From Termitidicoccus mucosus (GTDB lineage Bacteria; Verrucomicrobiota; Verrucomicrobiia; Opitutales; Opitutaceae): a DNA stretch of 64,000 nucleotides. Position numbers and translations under genes: made by a program. The stretch covers positions 7,192,501-7,256,500 of the forward strand of contig NZ_CP109796.1 in the NCBI RefSeq assembly GCF_038725785.1. Reading direction: 5' to 3'. Below are positions 1 through 8,231 of the stretch, in pieces; within the stretch, counting starts at the first letter, position 1; every line of letters begins with the position of its first letter. The notes under the pieces are model-generated. The model ran no database searches and was not told where the DNA came from. It saw nothing but the letters and a program-made list of their open reading frames with translations.

Positions 1-7
1 GATTCTC

Positions 8-165
8 CTTTGTTAACTGAGGTTAAGCGGACAGCCCGAGGGATTGCGTGGCATGGGCGTCCTCGCCCATGTGTCCGAGAGTTTGCGGCGCGGAGCGCCG
101 TCCACGGGCGGGGACGCCCGTGCCACACGATCCGTCCTGCCCCGCGTCAACCTTGGTTAACAAAG
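8..165. repeat. Composite intergenic palindrome at left edge
   Basis: The outer arms CTTTGTTAAC (8-17) and GTTAACAAAG (156-165) are perfect reverse complements. Two smaller hairpins lie inside: CATGGGCG/CGCCCATG at 52-71 and CACGGGCG/CGCCCGTG at 104-123. A stretch at 87-108 beginning GGCGCGGAGCGCCGTCC recurs exactly at 11761-11782. No gene is visible here. It looks like a nested REP-type element downstream of the leftward gene at 171-722. Confidence 0.7.
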
Positions 166-170
166 TGGAA

Positions 171-722
171 CTAACCGGCCGCCTCGACATGCCCGAAGGG
201 AATAGCGGCGGAAAACAATTCCATGAGCGGGCGCGATTGTGCGTGGGCGCGCCAGGAGCGGATCACGCCGGCGTGGGTGACGATGGCGATGCGCGGGGAC
301 GGGCGGCCGGCGCCGCCGGTCCCGACCAGGCGCGCAAGCAGCCCGGCGCGGACTTCGCCGACGCGGTGATGCAACCCGGCCGCGGTCTCGCCGTTGGGCG
401 GGCGGGCGTTCCACGGGTCGCGGGCCCAGGCTTCGCTTTGCGCGTCGTGAAACGACTCCCAGGCGCGGTTTTCCCAGTCGCCGAAGTTGAGTTCGAGCAG
501 GCGCGCGTCGATCCGGACGGCGGGAGCGCCGAGCGTTTCGGCGAGGCGGAGGGCGCGCGCGGACGGACTGCTCCAGACTTCCGTCGGAACCCAGGGCAGG
601 CGGGCGCGGACATCGGCGGCCTCGGCGGCGAACGTCGCGGCGAGCGGCACGTCGCTTTGCCCGTAACAAACGCCGCGGACGACGGCGACGCTGGTGTGGC
701 GGATGAGGAGGGCGGCGGGCAT
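171..722 (-). CDS. cobC: Histidine phosphatase family protein, alpha-ribazole phosphatase-like
   Basis: This 183-residue protein has the phosphoglycerate-mutase-like histidine phosphatase fold signature. LLIRHTSV near residues 5-12 carries the catalytic His, with T where many relatives have G. LELNFGDWENRAWE around 93-106 and VTHAGVIR near 150 carry the further phosphate-binding residues. The LLELNFGDWE block is typical of CobC, which dephosphorylates alpha-ribazole 5'-phosphate in the late steps of cobalamin assembly; that function is inferred from family resemblance. No other cobalamin gene lies nearby, so a more general small-molecule phosphatase remains possible. The ATG at 722 is the natural start, giving a normal family length. 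It is transcribed away from the CinA-like gene at 886. Confidence 0.65.
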   Translation of the reverse strand: MPAALLIRHTSVAVVRGVCYGQSDVPLAATFAAEAADVRARLPWVPTEVWSSPSARALRLAETLGAPAVRIDARLLELNFGDWENRAWESFHDAQSEAWARDPWNARPPNGETAAGLHHRVGEVRAGLLARLVGTGGAGRPSPRIAIVTHAGVIRSWRAHAQSRPLMELFSAAIPFGHVEAAG

Positions 723-885
723 GGTTTATGGGTTTGGCGGCGGCGGGGGTCCAGCATGTCCCATTCACGAAGCATGCCGTCAACGTTTTCATTGCCGGTT
801 CTCCTTCCCTATATAAGCGGGAAAAACGATTTGAGTATCGCGCGGCCGCCGGAATCTGTCAGGACTCGGTGGGCAACCTCCAACG

Positions 886-1389
886 ATGAGCGAACTCAGA
901 GACCTCATGCAACGCACCCCCGATCTGCGCATCGCGGTGGCGGAAAGCATCACTTGCGGACATTTGCAGGCGCGCATCGGAAGCATTTCCGGCGCGTCCC
1001 GTTTCTTCCTGGGTGGCATCACGACTTATTCCCTCGAACAAAAAATCCGGCATCTCGGCGTGCGGCGGGACATCGCGGAGCCGGTGAATTGCGTGTCGGA
1101 GGAGGTGGCGCGGACGATGGCGCGCGGGGCGTGTGACTTGTTTGGCTGCGATCTCGCGCTGGCGACGACCGGCTACGCGGAGCCGTCCGTGGAGTGGAAC
1201 GTGCCGCAGCCGTTCGCGTGGTGGGCGCTTGCGCACCGCGCGGCCGGGGGCGGATTCGTTTTCGCCAGCGCGTGCGTGGATTGCCCGGCCTTGGAGCGCG
1301 TGGCGGTGCAGCGGCGCGTGGCGGCGGCGGCGTTCGATGCGCTGCTCGCGCATCTGCGTCCGGCGGATGCGCAGGCGAACGCCGGTTGA
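886..1389 (+). CDS. Stand-alone CinA C-terminal-domain protein (divergent PncC-like)
   Basis: The 167 residues correspond to a free-standing CinA C-terminal domain, the fold that deamidates nicotinamide mononucleotide in PncC. Visible motifs are VAESITCGHLQARIGSISG (about residues 18-36), FFLGGITTYS, CVSEEVARTMARGAC and LALATTGYAEPS. Canonical PncC has AESCTGG and GIAGPDGG at the first and last of these sites; here they read AESITCG and GYAEPSV. The protein therefore belongs to a divergent subgroup, also known in Bacteroidetes, and amidase activity cannot be assumed. The ATG follows a 163-bp region shared with the divergent phosphatase gene. No partner gene is evident; a 546-bp repeat-rich gap follows. 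Confidence 0.75.
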   Translation: MSELRDLMQRTPDLRIAVAESITCGHLQARIGSISGASRFFLGGITTYSLEQKIRHLGVRRDIAEPVNCVSEEVARTMARGACDLFGCDLALATTGYAEPSVEWNVPQPFAWWALAHRAAGGGFVFASACVDCPALERVAVQRRVAAAAFDALLAHLRPADAQANAG

Positions 1390-1490
1390 GGCGGGCGCGA
1401 AGTTCCGCCTTTGGCCGGTCCCGGACGGGACTGCGGGCGCCGTCCGAGGGCGAGTCATAGCCTTTCCGAACGAGACTATCTTTTTGGATT

Positions 1491-1632
1491 CGTCGCTATT
1501 TTCGATGACTGAAAGCAACAAAAAATTAACCGCAAAGAACGCAAAGAGCGCAGGAAACAATCCTGCTTTTCCATGGGTTTTTTGCGTTCTCTGCGGTTAA
1601 ATAAGCAAACCAGCCATCGAAAATAGCGAGGA
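1491..1632. repeat. Nested intergenic palindrome (AACCGCAAAGAACGC type)
   Basis: The outer arms TCGCTATTTTCGATG (from about 1491) and CATCGAAAATAGCGA (to about 1632) are exact reverse complements. Inside them lies a second pair: AACCGCAAAGAACGCAAAG near 1529 and TTTGCGTTCTCTGCGGTT near 1581-1598. A degenerate relative of the inner sequence lies upstream of hemL at about 30196-30290. The nesting suggests that one element inserted into another. Confidence 0.75.
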
Positions 1633-1639
1633 GCCTCTT

Positions 1640-1694
1640 TTTGGAAGGACGGCCTCCGTGCCGTCCGCTTCATGGAGGAAAGGGCGGCACGGAG
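1640..1694. repeat. GC-rich palindrome upstream of MFS gene
   Basis: TTTTTGGAAGGACGGCCTCC and the matching GGAGGCCGTTGCTCCAAAAA arm fold around a short loop beginning at the CATGGAGG near 1671. It could be a terminator-like or REP-type element. It abuts the nested palindrome at 1491-1632. Confidence 0.6.
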
Positions 1695-1935
1695 GCCGTT
1701 GCTCCAAAAAAAACAGGAATTGCCAAAGCCTAAAAGTGCTTCGGAGGAGGTATCTCACGGGGAAAAGGCCGCGTCCCGCGTCCGTTTTCATGGTTTGGTA
1801 AAAGTACCACAATGTGGCTCTTGTCATTTGCGGACGGGGCCGTCTCCCTCCTCGCCTTCGAGTCAATCCGGCTCTCCGTCTTAACCCCATTCCCTGGATA
1901 CAAAGACGTTTTCTTGGTTTTGAGTTTTTCACATC

Positions 1936-3171
1936 ATGAATCCCAATCCCCCTTCCGTCGCGCGTTACGCCTGGGTGGTGCTGGCTTTGCTGGCGCCCGT
2001 GGCGCTGTTGAATTACATGGACCGCCAGATGATGGCGGCGATGAAGTATTCGCTCATGGGCGACGTCATCGGGCTCGACTCGGAGGCGAAATGGGGGCTG
2101 CTGCCGGCGGCGTTCAAGTGGACCTACGCGTTTCTCAGCCCGCTGGGCGGCTACATTGCGGACCGTTTCAGCAAAAAGCACGTCATCGTGCTGAGCCTGT
2201 TCGTGTGGTCGGCGATCACGTGGGCGACGGGGCATGCGCAGACGTTCGAGCAGCTCATATGGAGCCGCGCCATCATGGGCGTGAGCGAGGCGTGTTACAT
2301 CCCGGCGGGGCTGGCGTTGATCGCGGACTTCCACACGGGGCCGACGCGGTCGCGCGCGGTGGGCATTCACCAGATGGCGATTTATGTCGGTATCATGATC
2401 GGCGGTTTCAGCGGCTATGTGGCCGATTCGCCGAGCCTCGGCTGGCGCTGGGCGTTCGACGCGGCGGGCCTCCTCGGCGTGGCCTATGCGATTCCGTTGT
2501 TTGTCTTCCTGAGAAACGCCCCGAAAAATCCCGACGCGCCCATGCCGGAGCGTCCGTCGGCGCCGCGCGCCATCGCCGAGTTGCTGACCAACAAATATTT
2601 CATCATGATGGTGCTGTATTTCACGCTGCCCGGGCTCGCCGGCTGGGTGGTCAAGGACTGGATGCCCGCGATCTTGCAGGACCAATTCGGCATCGGCCAG
2701 GGCAAGGCGGGGGTGTCGGCGACGATCTACGTCAACATCGCCTCGCTCATCGGCGCGGTGGTGGGCGGCTCGCTGGCGGACCGCTGGATGCGGCGCACGG
2801 ATCGGGGGCGCATTTATATCAGCGCGCTCGGGATGTGCTGCATCATCCCGGCGCTTTTCGGCGTGGGCAACGCCGGCTCGCTGCTGGTCGCGGTGGCGTT
2901 CCTGGCCTTGTTCGGCATCGGCTGGGGTTTCTTTGACTGCAACAACATGCCCATCCTCTGCCAGATCGTGCGCCCGGAGCTGCGCGCCACCGGCTACGGC
3001 GTGTTGAACATGGTGGGAACGACCTGCGGCGGTTTCGCGGACTGGGGCTTCGGGTTCATGCGCGACCACAGCGTGCCGTTGAACCTGATCTTCAGCGTGT
3101 TTGCCGGCTTGTGTCTCACCTCGGCGACGCTCGTGCTGTTGATCCGGCCCAACAAAAAGTTGCTCAAGTAG
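1936..3171 (+). CDS. MFS transporter, ACS-like family
   Basis: This 411-residue integral membrane protein has about twelve hydrophobic segments. LLNYMDRQ follows the first helix, and the major-facilitator motif A, GGYIADRFSKK, lies at residues 71-81, with a second-half counterpart GGSLADRWMRR. Its length and NYMDRQ-type first helix fit the anion:cation symporter branch, which imports organic acids, hexuronates and related sugar acids by proton symport. The substrate cannot be read from the sequence. It precedes the inositol-monophosphatase-family gene by about 190 bp with a hairpin between them, so co-transcription is uncertain. The ATG at 1936 gives the expected short cytoplasmic N-terminus. 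Confidence 0.85.
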   Translation: MNPNPPSVARYAWVVLALLAPVALLNYMDRQMMAAMKYSLMGDVIGLDSEAKWGLLPAAFKWTYAFLSPLGGYIADRFSKKHVIVLSLFVWSAITWATGHAQTFEQLIWSRAIMGVSEACYIPAGLALIADFHTGPTRSRAVGIHQMAIYVGIMIGGFSGYVADSPSLGWRWAFDAAGLLGVAYAIPLFVFLRNAPKNPDAPMPERPSAPRAIAELLTNKYFIMMVLYFTLPGLAGWVVKDWMPAILQDQFGIGQGKAGVSATIYVNIASLIGAVVGGSLADRWMRRTDRGRIYISALGMCCIIPALFGVGNAGSLLVAVAFLALFGIGWGFFDCNNMPILCQIVRPELRATGYGVLNMVGTTCGGFADWGFGFMRDHSVPLNLIFSVFAGLCLTSATLVLLIRPNKKLLK

Positions 3172-3186
3172 GGCGCGCATCAGGAA

Positions 3187-3283
3187 ATCGTTCTCGTCCT
3201 CTTGCGCGTTCTCGTTCTCTCGTCTGGATTCCGAAACGCTCCGAAAAACAGGAGAAGAGAACGAGCAAGAGAACGAGAACGAT
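3187..3283. repeat. Pyrimidine-arm/purine-arm hairpin, copy A1
   Basis: A C/T-rich arm beginning ATCGTTCTCG is answered after a short loop by an A/G-rich arm ending GAGAACGAGAACGAT. The same outer sequence occurs in the copy at 57590-57742. It lies just 3' of the MFS gene. Transcribed rightwards it would form a long hairpin with one purine strand and one pyrimidine strand. Confidence 0.8.
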
Positions 3284-3357
3284 AAAGAAGGAAAGGCCGG
3301 CCCGGCCTCGCTTGCCGCTTGCGTTCGCGCGGCTTCGTGGTGCTCATTGGCGCGCTT

Positions 3358-4176
3358 ATGACAGCGTTTCCTGACAATTCCGACATCGCCGCGCGCATCC
3401 GCGCGGGCATCGACGCGGTCGGCGCGCAGACCGATTTGTTTCACCGCGAGTTCGGCCGCGCGCAAAGCAACTGGAAATCCGACGGCACGCGCGTCACGCC
3501 GGTGGACATCGCCATCTCGGAAAACATCACGAAGGCGTTGCGCGCGCAGTTTCCCGACGACGAGTTTTTCAGCGAGGAACTGGCCGGCGATCCCGCGCCC
3601 ATCCCGCTGCGCGCGCGATTCGCGTGGGTGCTCGACCCGATCGACGGCACCAACAACTACGCGCTCGGGGTGGCGAACTGCGCCATCTCGCTGGCGTTGC
3701 TGGAAAACGGCGCGCCGGCCTACGGCATCGTTTACGACATGAGCCGCTCCGTCATGATTCACGGCGGCCCGGGGCGCGGGTTGTTCGACGGCAACGCCGC
3801 CGCGGGCGTGAGTCCCGACGCGCCCACGCCGCAGAGCCTCGTCGGATTTCACAGCCCCTACGACAAGGCGCATGGCGCGGAGGCGCGCGCCATCGTGGAG
3901 AATTTCAAGATCCGCGCGCTCGGCAGCAGCACGCTGCATCTCGCCTACACCGCCATCGGCCTGCTCGCCGGCACGGTGGACCACAACGTGAAAATCTGGG
4001 ACATCGCCGCGGCCGTGGCGCTTTGTCTCGCGGGCGGGGGCAGCGTGCAATTCCTCAACGGCGAGCAGTTTCCGATGCGCCGGTTCGACCTGCGCATGCC
4101 GCGCATCCGCTACATCGCCGGCAACGCCGCCGTCTGCGCCCGGCTCCGCGAGGTGCTCGCAGGCGCCGCCGGATAG
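3358..4176 (+). CDS. Inositol monophosphatase family protein
   Basis: The 272-residue protein shows the metal-dependent Li+-sensitive phosphatase signature. FSEEL (71-75) supplies metal-binding Glu, DPIDGTNN lies at 93-100, and a WDIAAAVALCLAGGG block near residue 214 is the C-terminal metal/substrate motif. Family members hydrolyse inositol-1-phosphate, histidinol phosphate, 3'-phosphoadenosine phosphates or fructose-1,6-bisphosphate, and the sequence does not decide between them. I chose the ATG at 3358, 13 codons inside a longer open frame, because the upstream residues look non-coding. It lies downstream of an MFS carrier but is separated from it by a hairpin. Confidence 0.8.
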   Translation: MTAFPDNSDIAARIRAGIDAVGAQTDLFHREFGRAQSNWKSDGTRVTPVDIAISENITKALRAQFPDDEFFSEELAGDPAPIPLRARFAWVLDPIDGTNNYALGVANCAISLALLENGAPAYGIVYDMSRSVMIHGGPGRGLFDGNAAAGVSPDAPTPQSLVGFHSPYDKAHGAEARAIVENFKIRALGSSTLHLAYTAIGLLAGTVDHNVKIWDIAAAVALCLAGGGSVQFLNGEQFPMRRFDLRMPRIRYIAGNAAVCARLREVLAGAAG

Positions 4177-4403
4177 GCCTCGCGCCGGAAACCGCCGCGT
4201 CCGGGACCGCCCCCGCGTTTCCCGCCGAAATGCCCGTCTCCGTAAAATCCCCATGACTTCCCGAGAGGGCGATTTCCCCTCTAAATCGCACTTGCAAGCG
4301 GCAAACGTCTGACAACACTCGACTATTCCTATCGTTTTTATCCGGCATCGTTTTTGCAGCAGTTACCTCATCGGGCTCCGCCTCACTTCGACCACTCCAC
4401 ACA

Positions 4404-6638
4404 ATGGACGACACCGCATCCAAAGAGAATCCCTCCAAGGATTTTAATAAACTAGACCTGAGCCAGCTCCAAGGCTTCAGCTTCGGGACGCAATGGACAC
4501 AAGACAAGGACGCCGCGCGCGACCAGCGTCGCGAGGGCCGGGGCCGCCGCGACGACGGCGCCGAGCACCGCGAGGGCGGCGAGCACCGGCGCGACCGGCG
4601 CAGCTTCCGCAAACCCGCCGGCGGCCCGGCGCATGACCAGCCGCCGTCCGACACGGCGGGCGAGGGCGGCGGCCAGCAGCGCCGCTCCGAGCGCGGGCCG
4701 CGCCGCGATTTCCGCGCGGGCGGCGAAAGCCGCGGCCAAGGCCAGGGAGCGGCCGGCCAGCGTCGCGATTTCCACGGCGGCCAGCGCCGCGAAGGGCAGG
4801 GGGGCGAGCGTGCTTACGGCCAGGGCGAACGCGGCGGTTTCCGCGGCGGATTCCACGGGCGGCGCGACGCGCAACCCGAGCACCGCGGCGCCTATATCAG
4901 CCCGTATTTCAACGTCATCTTCTATCCCGAGGACAGCGGATTTTCCGCCCTCGCCAAGGCCATCCGCAGTTCGTGCCGCACCTACGAACTCTTCGAGATC
5001 GCCCGCGTGATCGTCGGCAAGACCGACCGTTTTGTCGCCACCATCCAGCGCAAGCAGCCCGGCGGGCCGCAACCCGGGCGGCCTGCGCCGGCGCAGAAAA
5101 AAGCGCCGGAAGGGAGTGAGAATGCCGCCGACGCGCCCGAGGCCGACGCGCCGCAATCCGCGCCCGCCAAGACCCCGCCGCTCGCCATCTCGATCCCCGA
5201 CGGACTGCCCTTCGAAAACGAGGACGCCGTCATCGCGCACGTGCTCGCGCACCACCTCGACAAATTCTTCGACAGCGCCGAGGTCGAGGTCGAGGCGCCG
5301 AAAGGAAACTTCCTTGTCATCAACAAATGCGGCCTCACCGGCGAATTGCTCGGGCCGCCGAATTACCACCGCTACAACCAGATCGTGCAGCAGCACCACG
5401 CCACCCGCGTGGCGCGCATGCCCTTCGAGGTGTTTCGCAACCGCATCGAGACCCTTCGCGACCCCGACGTCGTGAACCAGTGGCTCGAAAAAATGAAGAA
5501 GACCACGCGCTACACGTGGAAATTCACGCCGCCCGCCGAGGGCGCCGAGCCGCTCTCCTTCGACTCGCTCGACGACGCCCGCGCCTACCTGCTCTCCAAC
5601 GCCCGCGACAAAGTCGTGAAGCTCGTCGAGACCGCGCGCTTCCACGGCAAGCTGCTCGACGTGCTGCCGCAGGGTGAGATCCGCCGCGCCATCGAGGGCG
5701 CGCTCGAACGCCAGCGCCGCTTCCCGCTCGACACCGCCAACGCGCTGCGCGGACGCCTCCGCCGCGAGGGATTCACCATCTTCAAGAAAGGCTCGAAAGG
5801 CATCTCGTATGTGTGCGCCGTGAAACGCAAATTCCGCGTCCCCGGCCAGACCTTCTCAGACAGCATCGGCGCGCTCATCGCCTTCATCGAGGCCAACCCG
5901 ATGGTCAAGGCCAGCGAGCTTCCGGTGAAATTCCTCGGCATCCATCCGCCCGCGCAACCGGCGCAGCCCGCCGCGCCCGCGCCGGAACAACCCGCGCCCG
6001 CCGCTGAGACCGCGCCCGCGGACGCTGAAACCGCGTCCGGGGAAACCGTTCCTCCCGCGAACGAGCCGCAGCCTCCCGCGCAGCCGGAGGCCGAAGCCGC
6101 CGCGCCCGGGCAAACCGGCGACGAGGCGCAACCAGCCGCGGAGACAGCCGAATCTTCCACGCCGGCGGCCGCGGATGCTTCCGCCGCGCTTCCGCGCCCG
6201 AGCGGTTCCGTCGCTCCGTTCACGGGCAATGCTGCCGCGACCGAGCTTTCCGCCGAGGACAAGTCCCGCCTGCACACGCTGACCGGCGACCTCCACTGGC
6301 TGGTTTCGGAAGGGTATGTGACCGAGTTTATCGACGGACGCCTCTTCGCCCCGCCGCCCATGACCGAGGCCCGGAAGCAGGAAGTCGAGAAGGAGGAGCA
6401 TGATCCGGAAAACTTCCCGGATGCTCCCGTTTCGGAAGAAAGCTCCGCGCCCGCCGCAACCGAGGCCGCCAGCGAAGCCGGACCTGTGCCCGCGGAGCCG
6501 GACGCGCCGTCCGCCGAGGCCGCAGCTCCGGCTGAACCCGCGCCAGAATCGGACGTCCCCGCCGCCGGAACGGAGCCCGCTCCCGAGTCTTCTCCCGCCG
6601 CCGAGCCCGCGCCGGAGGAACCGCCGAAGACGGAATAA
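4404..6638 (+). CDS. Unrecognised 744-residue protein with charged N-terminus and Pro/Ala-rich tail
   Basis: I do not recognise a named domain. Residues 1-150 are rich in Arg, Gly, Asp and Glu with many RR, GGQRR and RGG-like repeats, a composition typical of RNA-binding or disordered tails. A hydrophobic, folded-looking block follows (about 155-215, beginning ISPYFNVIFYPEDSGF). After a Pro/Ala linker comes a second globular part (about 265-500), including GNFLVINKCGLTGELLGPPN and FTIFKKGSKGISYVCAVKRK. The last 220 residues are Ala/Pro/Glu-rich, with a short conserved-looking insert, LTGDLHWLVSEGYVTEFIDG. No signal peptide or membrane span is seen, so it is probably cytoplasmic. The gene stands alone with 227 bp upstream. 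A nucleic-acid-related role is only a guess from composition. Confidence 0.75.
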   Translation: MDDTASKENPSKDFNKLDLSQLQGFSFGTQWTQDKDAARDQRREGRGRRDDGAEHREGGEHRRDRRSFRKPAGGPAHDQPPSDTAGEGGGQQRRSERGPRRDFRAGGESRGQGQGAAGQRRDFHGGQRREGQGGERAYGQGERGGFRGGFHGRRDAQPEHRGAYISPYFNVIFYPEDSGFSALAKAIRSSCRTYELFEIARVIVGKTDRFVATIQRKQPGGPQPGRPAPAQKKAPEGSENAADAPEADAPQSAPAKTPPLAISIPDGLPFENEDAVIAHVLAHHLDKFFDSAEVEVEAPKGNFLVINKCGLTGELLGPPNYHRYNQIVQQHHATRVARMPFEVFRNRIETLRDPDVVNQWLEKMKKTTRYTWKFTPPAEGAEPLSFDSLDDARAYLLSNARDKVVKLVETARFHGKLLDVLPQGEIRRAIEGALERQRRFPLDTANALRGRLRREGFTIFKKGSKGISYVCAVKRKFRVPGQTFSDSIGALIAFIEANPMVKASELPVKFLGIHPPAQPAQPAAPAPEQPAPAAETAPADAETASGETVPPANEPQPPAQPEAEAAAPGQTGDEAQPAAETAESSTPAAADASAALPRPSGSVAPFTGNAAATELSAEDKSRLHTLTGDLHWLVSEGYVTEFIDGRLFAPPPMTEARKQEVEKEEHDPENFPDAPVSEESSAPAATEAASEAGPVPAEPDAPSAEAAAPAEPAPESDVPAAGTEPAPESSPAAEPAPEEPPKTE

Positions 6639-6948
6639 TTGCCTGATGTCAGGCGGCCATGCGTAGCGCAAGCAGTCGGCCCCGTGCCGCAGGCATCCCT
6701 CCCTCCGGAAAACCGGGGGGCAGATCAAGCGCGATTAGGTTGCCAGTTTGCCCCGGCAACCTGGCCGCTGAAAACAAAACCAGCTTCGTCCGCCATCAAG
6801 CCGTTCAAGAACCGCAACGTCGAGACCTTCCGTTGCGTGAGAGGCTGGCTGCTCGGCCGGCGCCTCCGCAAGAGGGCCCGGGGGATTCGGGCATTGGTAT
6901 AATGAGGCGTTGGTGTTGCATATAACATAAATGGCATTTCCTCTCACC

Positions 6949-7007
6949 ATTGGCCCAAATGGCAGGGCGAGGCGTCCCCGCCGGAGAACCGGCGCTACCG
7001 GGCCAAT
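6949..7007. repeat. REP-type palindrome, family GGCAGGGCGAGGCGTCCCC, copy C1
   Basis: ATTGGCCC (6949-6956) pairs with GGGCCAAT (7000-7007), enclosing GGCAGGGCGAGGCGTCCCCG. The same core occurs at 26681-26747, 28680-28744 and 51081-51107. This copy is intergenic. Confidence 0.75.
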
Positions 7008-7025
7008 GTTAAAGGAAAACACTAT

Positions 7026-7051
7026 AAAAAGCCCCGGAGATTTCCGGGGCT
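7026..7051 (-). terminator. Intrinsic terminator of the barrel-protein gene
   Basis: Read leftwards, the stem AGCCCCGGA/TCCGGGGCT closes a short loop and runs into TTTTT (the AAAAA at 7026-7030). It lies about 30 bp past the stop codon of the gene at 7080-7817. Confidence 0.85.
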
Positions 7052-7079
7052 CATATATACGAAGAACAGTGTCCGGTAT

Positions 7080-7817
7080 TTAGAATTTCCAGCCGAAGGA
7101 GGCCGTGATGGAATGGGTGTTGGCATCATCCAGTTCCAAGCTCTCTCCCCAAAGCTTGCATGTAAGGGATCCCACCCGCATGAACCGATAGCCGAAGTCC
7201 AGATAGAATCTGTTGTTGATATGGTAGCTGGTTCCGATCCCCACGCCGTAGGCGATGGCCGAGTCGGTGTCATCACTTGAAATTTTGACCCCTCCCGCCT
7301 TGGCTTCCGATTCCATCTTCATTGTGTAAAGCCCAACCGTGGGTGTGATGCGCAAGTCCCACCGGCCGTTCGCATCGAGGGGGATGCAATAACTGTAGGA
7401 GGCGAGCAGCGGCACAGTGGCATAGTCAAAGCTTATCCGCGCCTGCCCCACGTCTGGCACATATTCGGAATATTCATCCCCACTGCTGGCGAGGACGCCC
7501 AGCTCGACCTGGATTTTATTATTTTTGTTGATGCGCCAGCCGAAAGCGGCGTTCACACCATAGAAATTTTCCGTGCCTGCATCGCCTGCGTCATAACGAG
7601 TGTAAACAAGTCCGCCTTCGAGATAGAGGTTCGGAGCCGATGTTTTTGGCAGCACATAGGAGCCGTCGCCATAACTCTTGCCAGCGGCGCTCGCGGGCGA
7701 GGGCGGTGCGACCTGAGCTTGGACAACGGTGCCTGCGGCCAGCAGCATTGTGATTAAGAGAGCTGTCAACTTGGGTTTTTTCATGTGTTTTAGGGCTTGA
7801 GGTTTGCTGTCTGTCAT
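7080..7817 (-). CDS. Outer-membrane beta-barrel protein
   Basis: This protein of up to 245 residues begins with a signal peptide (KKPKLTALLITMLLAAGTVVQAQ). Alternating hydrophobic/aromatic strands follow, such as NLYLEGGLVYTRYDAG, FYGVNAAFGWRI and YGVGIGTSYHINNRFYLDFG, and the chain ends in SITASFGWKF with a terminal Phe. That pattern matches small OmpA/OmpX-like barrels inserted by the BAM machinery. Two starts are possible: the ATG at 7817, or the one at 7784 that puts the Lys-rich signal peptide at the very N-terminus; I favour 7784 biologically but give the longer frame. An intrinsic terminator follows closely, so it is probably a single-gene transcript. No ligand or enzymatic role can be inferred. 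Confidence 0.75.
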   Translation of the reverse strand: MTDSKPQALKHMKKPKLTALLITMLLAAGTVVQAQVAPPSPASAAGKSYGDGSYVLPKTSAPNLYLEGGLVYTRYDAGDAGTENFYGVNAAFGWRINKNNKIQVELGVLASSGDEYSEYVPDVGQARISFDYATVPLLASYSYCIPLDANGRWDLRITPTVGLYTMKMESEAKAGGVKISSDDTDSAIAYGVGIGTSYHINNRFYLDFGYRFMRVGSLTCKLWGESLELDDANTHSITASFGWKF

Positions 7818-8231
7818 AGAAACGCCTGAACGATGATATTACATATTTTTGATATTTGCATGTCGAGTCTTTTCTAACTGCGGATGACGCGATGCATTGT
7901 GCGCGCATGCGCAGGTTGCCGCCGCCTGGCCGGGTGTTCTTCCCGCTTTTCCGCCAGCGATCTAACTGGCTGCATGAGTGCTGGTTTCCCTTATAAATTC
8001 GGTGGCATCCATTGTTATGAGATTGTCAGAAATAATGCTGTTTGCCCGCACGTTGGCGCTACGATCCGTTGTCGGTTCGCGGATCGGGTCAACTGTTGAC
8101 GCACGCGGCGGTTGCGGACGCGCGAAACGCGGTTTTGGCTGACGGCTTGTCTTGGGTGCGCGTTTTTCTGTCTCATGCAGGCAAACCGCGCGCAGCTCCG
8201 TCCGTCCACGATCCCCGGTCCCCGTTTCGAT
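7818..8231. other. Gene-free 414-bp divergent promoter region
   Basis: It separates the leftward barrel gene from the rightward glycan block. The only distinct signal is the 13-bp palindrome at 8088-8100. Short open frames here have no recognisable product. Confidence 0.55.
8088..8100. promoter_or_regulatory. Candidate operator GTCAACTGTTGAC
   Basis: This perfect odd palindrome (GTCAAC-T-GTTGAC) lies 131 bp before the proposed ATG of the first large secreted protein. The identical 13-mer lies at 62420-62432, 115 bp before the paralogous gene at 62548. I found it at no other gene start I inspected. The regulator is unknown. Confidence 0.5.

Larger units (their letters stand above)
1390..1935. 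other. Gene-free 546-bp interval rich in inverted repeats
   Basis: I see no credible gene here. It contains the nested palindrome at 1491-1632 and a second palindrome at 1640-1694, described separately. The remaining 240 bp before the MFS gene should hold that gene's promoter, but I could not pick a convincing -35/-10 pair. Confidence 0.6.
6639..7079. other. Gene-free 441-bp interval
   Basis: No supportable gene is seen. It holds a small stem GCCTGA/TCAGGC at 6641-6654 right after the upstream stop, a REP-type palindrome at 6949-7007, and the terminator of the leftward barrel-protein gene at 7026-7051. Confidence 0.6.

Noticed and set aside
723-885. Cobalamin riboswitch near the cobC-like gene
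   Set aside because: I could not find a B12-box-like core or the expected stems in the short divergent region.
1597-4254. 885-codon open frame on the minus strand
   Set aside because: It lies antisense to the MFS and inositol-phosphatase genes, is made of low-complexity Arg/Ala/His text and shows no domain; such shadows are common at this GC content.
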